From assembly GCA_032718475.1 (NCBI GenBank), contig JAUCBJ010000229.1:17111-81110 (forward strand): a stretch of DNA of 64,000 bases. Reading direction: 5' to 3'. Both the position numbers and the translations under genes were made by a program. The first letter of the stretch is position 1; every line of letters starts with the position of its first letter. The notes beneath the pieces were generated by a model, which was given only the letters and a program-made list of their open reading frames with translations, did not search any database and had not been told where the DNA came from. Below are positions 57,233 through 64,000 of this stretch, in pieces. Source of the stretch: Nemertoderma westbladi. Taxonomy: Eukaryota; Xenacoelomorpha; Nemertodermatida; Nemertodermatidae.

Positions 57233-60200
57233 GTGAGTCGCTCGATGTTCTACGGCGATCCTAGTAGTAGTAGTAGTAGTGAGTCGCTCCCCGTAGTAGT
57301 AGTAGTGAGTCGCTCCCGGTAGTAGTAGTAGTAGTAGTGAGTCGCTCCCGGTAGTAGTAGTAGTAGTGAGTCGCTCCCGGTAGTAGTAGTAGTGAGTCGC
57401 TCCCCGTAGTAGTAGTAGTAGTGAGTCGCTCCCGGTAGTAGTAGTAGTAGTAGTGAGTCGCTCCCGGTAGTAGTAGTAGTAGTGAGTCGCTCCCGGTAGT
57501 AGTAGTAGTAGTAGTGAATCGCTCCCTGTAGTTGTAGTAGTAGTAGTAGTGAGTCGCTCCCGGTAGTAGTAGTAGTAGTGAGTCGCTCCCGGTAGTAGTA
57601 GTAGTAGTAGTGAGTCGCTCCCGGTAGTAGTAGTAGTAGTAGTGAGTCGCTCCCGGTAGTAGTAGTAGTAGTAGTGAGTCGCTCCCGGTAGTAGTAGTAG
57701 TAGTAGTGAGTCGCTCGATGTTCTACGCCGATCCTAGTAGAAGTAGTATTGAGTCGCTCCCGGTAGTAGTAGTAGTAGTGAGTCGCTCCCGGTAGTAGTA
57801 GTAGTAGTAGTGAGTCGCTCCCGGTAGTAGTAGTAGTAGTGAGTCGCTCCCGGTAGTAGTAGTAGTAGTAGTGAGTCGCTCCCGGTAGTAGTAGTATTGA
57901 GTCGCTCCCGGTAGTAGTAGTAGTAGTGAGTCGCTCCCGGTAGTAGTAGTAGTAGTGAGTCGCTCCCGGTAGTAGTAGTAGTGAGTCGCTCCCGGTAGTA
58001 GTAGTAGTAGTGAGTCGCTCCCGGTAGTAGTAGTAGTAGTGAGTCGCTCCCGGTAGTAGTAGTAGTAGTAGTGAGTCGCTCCCGGTAGTAGTAGTATTGA
58101 GTCGCTCCCGGTAGTAGTAGTAGTAGTGAGTCGCTCCCGGTAGTAGTAGTAGTAGTGAGTCGCTCCCGGTAGTAGTAGTAGTGAGTCGCTCCCGGTAGTA
58201 GTAGTAGTAGTGAGTCGCTCCCGGTAGTAGTAGTAGTAGTGAGTCGCTCCCGGTAGTAGTAGTAGTAGTGAGTCGCTCCCGGTAGTAGTAGTAGTAGTAT
58301 TGAGTCGCTCCCGGTAGTAGTAGTAGTAGTGAGTCGCTCCCGGTAGTAGTAGTAGTAGTGAGTCGCTCCCGGTAGTAGTAGTAGTAGTGAGTCGCTCCCG
58401 GTCTAGTAGTAGTAGTAGTGAGTCGCTCCCGGTAGTAGTAGTAGTAGTGAGTCGCTCCCGGTAGTAGTAGTAGTAGTAGTGAGTCGCTCCCGGTAGTAGT
58501 AGTAGTAGTGAGTCGCTCCCGGTAGTAGTAGTAGTAGTGAGTCGCTCCCGGTAGTAGTAGTAGTAGTAGTGAGTCGCTCCCGGTAGTAGTAGTAGTAGTG
58601 AGTCGCTCCCGGTAGTAGTAGTAGTAGTAGTGAGTCGCTCCCGGTAGTAGTAGTAGTAGTGAGTCGCTCCCGGTAGTAGTAGTAGTAGTAGTGAGTCGCT
58701 CCCGGTAGTAGTAGTAGTAGTAGTGAGTCGCTCCCGGTAGTAGTAGTAGTAGTGAGTCGCTCCCGGTAGTAGTAGTAGTAGTAGTGAGTCGCTCCCGGTA
58801 GTAGTAGTAGTAGTAGTGAGTCGCTCCCGGTAGTAGTAGTAGTAGTGAGTCGCTCCCGGTAGTAGTAGTAGTAGTGAGTCGCTCCCGGTAGTAGTAGTAT
58901 TGAGTCGCTCCCGGTAGTAGTAGTAGTAGTGAGTCGCTCCCGTGTAGTAGTAGTAGTAGTGAGTCGCTCCCGGTAGTAGTAGTAGTAGTAGTGAGTCGCT
59001 CCCGGTAGTAGTAGTATTGAGTCGCTCCCGGTAGTAGTAGTAGTAGTGAGTCGCTCCCGGTAGTAGTAGTAGTAGTAGTGAGTCGCTCCCGGTAGTAGTA
59101 GTAGTAGTAGTGAGTCGCTCCCGGTAGTAGTAGTAGTAGTAGTGAGTCGCTCCCGGTAGTAGTAGTAGTAGTGAGTCGCTCCCGGTAGTAGTAGTAGTAG
59201 TGAGTCGCTCCCGGTAGTAGTAGTAGTAGTGAGTCGCTCCCGGTAGTAGTAGTAGTAGTGAGTCGCTCCCGGTAGTAGTAGTAGTAGTAGTGAGTCGCTC
59301 CCGGTAGTAGTAGTAGTAGTAGTGAGTCGCTCCCGGTAGTAGTAGTAGTAGTAGTGAGTCGCTCCCGGTAGTAGTAGTAGTAGTGAGTCGCTCCCGGTAG
59401 TAGTAGTAGTAGTGAGTCGCTCCCGGTAGTAGTAGTAGTAGTGAGTCGCTCCCGGTGTAGTAGTAGTAGTAGTGAGTCGCTCCCGGTAGTAGTAGTAGTA
59501 GTGAGTCGCTCCCGGTAGTAGTAGTAGTAGTGAGTCGCTCCCGGTAGTAGTAGTAGTAGTGAGTCGCTCCCGGTAGTAGTAGTAGTAGTAGTGAGTCGCT
59601 CCCGGTAGTAGTAGTAGTAGTGAGTCGCTCCCGGTAGTAGTAGTAGTAGTGAGTCGCTCCCGGTTAGTAGTAGTAGTAGTGAGTCGCTCCCGGTAGTAGT
59701 AGTAGTAGTGAGTCGCTCCCGGTAGTAGTAGTAGTAGTGAGTCGCTCCCGGTAGTAGTAGTAGTAGTGAGTCGCTCCCGGTAGTAGTAGTAGTAGTAGTG
59801 AGTCGCTCCCGGTAGTAGTAGTAGTAGTGAGTCGCTCCCGGTAGTAGTAGTAGTAGTAGTGAGTCGCTCCCGGTAGTAGTAGTAGTAGTGAGTCGCTCCC
59901 GGTAGTAGTAGTAGTAGTGAGTCGCTCCCGGTAGTAGTAGTAGTAGTGAGTCGCTCCCGGTAGTAGTAGTAGTAGTAGTGAGTCGCTCCCGGTAGTAGTA
60001 GTAGTAGTGAGTCGCTCCCGGTAGTAGTAGTAGTAGTGAGTCGCTCCCGGTAGTAGTAGTAGTAGTGAGTCGCTCCCGGTAGTAGTAGTAGTAGTAGTGA
60101 GTCGCTCCCGGTAGTAGTAGTAGTAGTGAGTCGCTCCCGGTAGTAGTAGTAGTAGTGAGTCGCTCCCGGTAGTAGTAGTAGTAGTGAGTCGCTCCCGGTA

Positions 60201-63200
60201 GTAGTAGTAGTAGTGAGTCGCTCCCGGTAGTAGTAGTAGTAGTGAGTCGCTCCCGGTAGTAGTAGTAGTAGTGAGTCGCTCCCGGTAGTAGTAGTAGTAG
60301 TGAGTCGCTCCCGGTAGTAGTAGTAGTAGTGAGTCGCTCCCGGTAGTAGTAGTAGTAGTGAGTCGCTCCCGGTAGTAGTAGTAGTTGAGTCGCTCCCGGT
60401 AGTAGTAGTAGTAGTGAGTCGCTCCCGGTAGTAGTAGTAGTAGTAGTGAGTCGCTCCCGGTAGTAGTAGTAGTAGTGAGTCGCTCCCGGTAGTAGTAGTA
60501 GTAGTGAGTCGCTCCCGGTAGTAGTAGTAGTAGTGAGTCGCTCCCGGTAGTAGTAGTAGTAGTGAGTCGCTCCCGGTAGTAGTAGTAGTAGTAGTGAGTC
60601 GCTCCCGGTAGTAGTAGTAGTAGTGAGTCGCTCCCGGTAGTAGTAGTAGTAGTGAGTCGCTCCCGGTAGTAGTAGTAGTAGTGAGTCGCTCCCGGTAGTA
60701 GTAGTAGTAGTGAGTCGCTCCCGGTAGTAGTAGTAGTAGTGAGTCGCTCCCGGTAGTAGTAGTAGTAGTGAGTCGCTCCCGGTAGTAGTAGTAGTAGTAG
60801 TGAGTCGCTCCCGGTAGTAGTAGTAGTAGTGAGTCGCTCCCGGTAGTAGTAGTAGTAGTGAGTCGCTCCCGGTAGTAGTAGTATTGAGTCGCTCCCGGTA
60901 GTAGTAGTAGTAGTGAGTCGCTCCCGGTAGTAGTAGTAGTAGTGAGTCGCTCCCGGTAGTAGTAGTAGTAGTGAGTCGCTCCCGGTAGTAGTAGTAGTAG
61001 TGAGTCGCTCCCGGTAGTAGTAGTAGTGAGTCGCTCCCGGTAGTAGTAGTAGTAGTGAGTCGCTCCCGGTAGTAGTAGTAGTAGTGAGTCGCTCCCGGTA
61101 GTAGTAGTAGTAGTAGTGAGTCGCTCCCGGTAGTAGTAGTAGTAGTAGTGAGTCGCTCCCGGTAGTAGTAGTAGTAGTGAGTCGCTCCCGGTAGTAGTAG
61201 TAGTAGTGAGTCGCTCCCGGTAGTAGTAGTAGTAGTGAGTCGCTCCCGGTGTAGTAGTAGTAGTAGTGAGTCGCTCCCGGTAGTAGTAGTAGTAGTGAGT
61301 CGCTCCCGGTAGTAGTAGTAGTAGTAGTGAGTCGCTCCCGGTAGTAGTAGTAGTAGTGAGTCGCTCCCGGTAGTAGTAGTAGTAGTGAGTCGCTCCCGGT
61401 AGTAGTAGTAGTAGTGAGTCGCTCCCGGTAGTAGTAGTAGTAGTGAGTCGCTCCCGGTAGTAGTAGTAGTAGTGAGTCGCTCCCGGTAGTAGTAGTAGTA
61501 GTGAGTCGCTCCCGGTAGTAGTAGTAGTAGTGAGTCGCTCCCGGTAGTAGTAGTAGTAGTGAGTCGCTCCCGGTAGTAGTAGTAGTAGTGAGTCGCTCCC
61601 GGTAGTAGTAGTAGTAGTGAGTCGCTCCCGGTAGTAGTAGTAGTTGAGTCGCTCCCGGTAGTAGTAGTAGTAGTGAGTCGCTCCCGGTAGTAGTAGTAGT
61701 AGTGAGTCGCTCCCGGTAGTAGTAGTAGTAGTGAGTCGCTCCCGGTAGTAGTAGTAGTAGTGAGTCGCTCCCGGTAGTAGTAGTAGTAGTGAGTCGCTCC
61801 CGGTAGTAGTAGTAGTAGTGAGTCGCTCCCGGTAGTAGTAGTAGTAGTGAGTCGCTCCCGGTAGTAGTAGTAGTAGTGAGTCGCTCCCGGTAGTAGTAGT
61901 AGTAGTGAGTCGCTCCCGGTAGTAGTAGTAGTAGTGAGTCGCTCCCGGTAGTAGTAGTAGTAGTGAGTCGCTCCCGGTAGTAGTAGTAGTAGTGAGTCGC
62001 TCCCGGTAGTAGTAGTAGTAGTGAGTCGCTCCCGGTAGTAGTAGTATTGAGTCGCTCCCGGTAGTAGTAGTAGTAGTGAGTCGCTCCCGGTAGTAGTAGT
62101 ATTGAGTCGCTCCCGGTAGTAGTAGTAGTAGTGAGTCGCTCCCGGTAGTAGTAGTAGTAGTGAGTCGCTCCCGGTAGTAGTAGTAGTGAGTCGCTCCCGG
62201 TAGTAGTAGTAGTAGTGAGTCGCTCCCGGTAGTAGTAGTATTGAGTCGCTCCCGGTAGTAGTAGTAGTAGTGAGTCGCTCCCGGTAGTAGTAGTAGTAGT
62301 GAGTCGCTCCCGGTAGTAGTAGTATTGAGTCGCTCCCGGTAGTAGTAGTAGTAGTGAGTCGCTCCCGGTAGTAGTAGTAGTTGAGTCGCTCCCGGTAGTA
62401 GTAGTAGTAGTGAGTCGCTCCCGGTAGTAGTAGTAGTAGTGAGTCGCTCCCGGTAGTAGTAGTAGTAGTGAGTCGCTCCCGGTAGTAGTAGTAGTAGTGA
62501 GTCGCTCCCGGTAGTAGTAGTAGTAGTGAGTCGCTCCCGGTAGTAGTAGTATTGAGTCGCTCCCGGTAGTAGTAGTAGTAGTGAGTCGCTCCCGGTAGTA
62601 GTAGTAGTAGTGAGTCGCTCCCGGTAGTAGTAGTAGTTGAGTCGCTCCCGGTAGTAGTAGTAGTAGTGAGTCGCTCCCGGTAGTAGTAGTATTGAGTCGC
62701 TCCCGGTAGTAGTAGTAGTAGTGAGTCGCTCCCGGTAGTAGTAGTAGTAGTGAGTCGCTCCCGGTAGTAGTAGTAGTTGAGTCGCTCCCGGTAGTAGTAG
62801 TAGTAGTGAGTCGCTCCCGGTAGTAGTAGTAGTAGTAGTGAGTCGCTCCCGGTAGTAGTAGTAGTAGTGAGTCGCTCCCGGTAGTAGTAGTATTGAGTCG
62901 CTCCCGGTAGTAGTAGTAGTAGTGAGTCGCTCCCGGTAGTAGTAGTAGTAGTGAGTCGCTCCCGGTAGTAGTAGTAGTAGTGAGTCGCTCCCGGTAGTAG
63001 TAGTAGTAGTGAGTCGCTCCCGGTAGTAGTAGTAGTAGTGAGTCGCTCCCGGTAGTAGTAGTAGTAGTGAGTCGCTCCCGGTAGTAGTAGTAGTAGTGAG
63101 TCGCTCCCGGTAGTAGTAGTAGTAGTGAGTCGCTCCCGGTAGTAGTAGTAGTAGTGAGTCGCTCCCGGTAGTAGTAGTATGTGAGTCGCTCCCGGTAGTA

Positions 63201-64000
63201 GTAGTAGTAGTGAGTCGCTCCCGGTAGTAGTAGTAGTAGTGAGTCGCTCCCGGTAGTAGTAGTAGTAGTGAGTCGCTCCCGGTAGTAGTAGTAGTAGTGA
63301 GTCGCTCCCGGTAGTAGTAGTAGTAGTGAGTCGCTCCCGGTAGTAGTAGTAGTAGTGAGTCGCTCCCGGTAGTAGTAGTAGTAGTAGTGAGTCGCTCCCG
63401 GTAGTAGTAGTAGTAGTGAGTCGCTCCCGGTAGTAGTAGTAGTAGTGAGTCGCTCCCGGTAGTAGTAGTAGTAGTAGTGAGTCGCTCCCGGTAGTAGTAG
63501 TAGTAGTAGTGAGTCGCTCCCGGTAGTAGTAGTATTGAGTCGCTCCCGGTGTAGTAGTAGTAGTAGTGAGTCGCTCCCGGTAGTAGTAGTAGTAGTAGTG
63601 AGTCGCTCCCGGTAGTAGTAGTAGTAGTGAGTCGCTCCCGGTAGTAGTAGTAGTAGTGAGTCGCTCCCGGTAGTAGTAGTAGTAGTGAGTCGCTCCCGGT
63701 AGTAGTAGTAGTAGTGAGTCGCTCCCGGTAGTAGTAGTAGTAGTGAGTCGCTCCCGGTAGTAGTAGTAGTAGTGAGTCGCTCCCGGTAGTAGTAGTAGTA
63801 GTGAGTCGCTCCCGGTAGTAGTAGTAGTAGTAGTGAGTCGCTCCCGTAGTAGTAGTAGTAGTAGTGAGTCGCTCCCGGTAGTAGTAGTAGTAGTATGAGT
63901 CGCTCCCGGTAGTAGTAGTAGTAGTGAGTCGCTCCCGGTAGTAGTAGTAGTAGTAGTGAGTCGCTCCCGGTAGTAGTAGTAGTAGTGAGTCGCTCCCGGT
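57233..64000 (+). repeat. TAG-rich minisatellite containing the 5' splice site, runs off right edge
   Basis: About 220 units of GTGAGTCGCTCCCG + (GTA)n, where n is mostly 5 or 6, giving 29-32 bp, with some 26-bp units. The first copy is the genuine donor GTGAGTCGCTC at 57233. The first spacer (57244-57275) and one at 57717-57735 read GATGTTCTACG(G/C)CGATCCTAG(TAG)n, which contains GCGATCCTAGTAG, the 3' end and tail of the RTE element. Rare variants (TAGTATTGAG, CCGTGTAG, TAGTTGAG) recur in ordered patterns. Confidence 0.95.

Noticed and set aside
3564-64000. CRISPR arrays
   Set aside because: Repeats are contiguous without unique spacers, lie in introns of an animal gene, and no cas genes are present.

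Overview
The window looks like nuclear DNA of an animal. The evidence is spliceosomal GT-AG introns, an axonemal dynein heavy chain gene, and a mixed load of metazoan-type transposons (RTE and CR1/jockey-like non-LTR elements, LTR elements with 5-bp target duplications, a Gypsy pol remnant, a GIY-YIG remnant of Penelope type). The phylum cannot be fixed from the sequence; an invertebrate with ciliated cells or flagellate sperm is the safest reading.

The only host gene I can support is one plus-strand axonemal dynein heavy chain of the DNAH5/DNAH8 (outer-arm) class. Eight consecutive exons (3426-3591, 12995-13176, 14064-14239, 31126-31271, 34990-35166, 37285-37377, 51745-51900, 57003-57232) encode about 440 residues of the N-terminal tail. 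All seven junctions are phase-compatible and join conserved dynein sequence, so the gene looks intact here. These 1.3 kb of coding sequence are spread over 54 kb, and the last intron runs off the right edge.

The introns consist mainly of minisatellites, each with its own unit: 40/52 bp (3.6-5.3 kb), 21 bp (9.5-13.0 kb), 52-58 bp, then 22-28 bp, then 36 bp (25.9-31.1 kb), 30 bp (31.3-34.9 kb), 36 bp (37.4-38.2 kb), 60 bp (38.7-51.7 kb) and a TAG-rich unit of about 29-32 bp (57.2 kb to the edge). In three introns the repeat unit contains the intron's own 5' splice site, so one genuine donor is followed by tens to hundreds of copies. Other arrays run up to within 15-100 bp of a 3' splice site. 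I consider this the main novelty of the window.

Mobile elements sit inside the introns and arrays: a full-length RTE-type retrotransposon with an intact ORF and a 36-bp target duplication (21215-24973), several RTE fragments, a 1.57-kb foldback element, four solo-type LTRs (one split by nested RTE insertions, two being copies of one insertion duplicated with its host array), a decayed LTR element with a BEL-like Gag on the minus strand (54.1-55.9 kb), and remnants of other non-LTR elements. The long open frames inside the repeat arrays are by-products of unit lengths divisible by three and are not annotated as genes.
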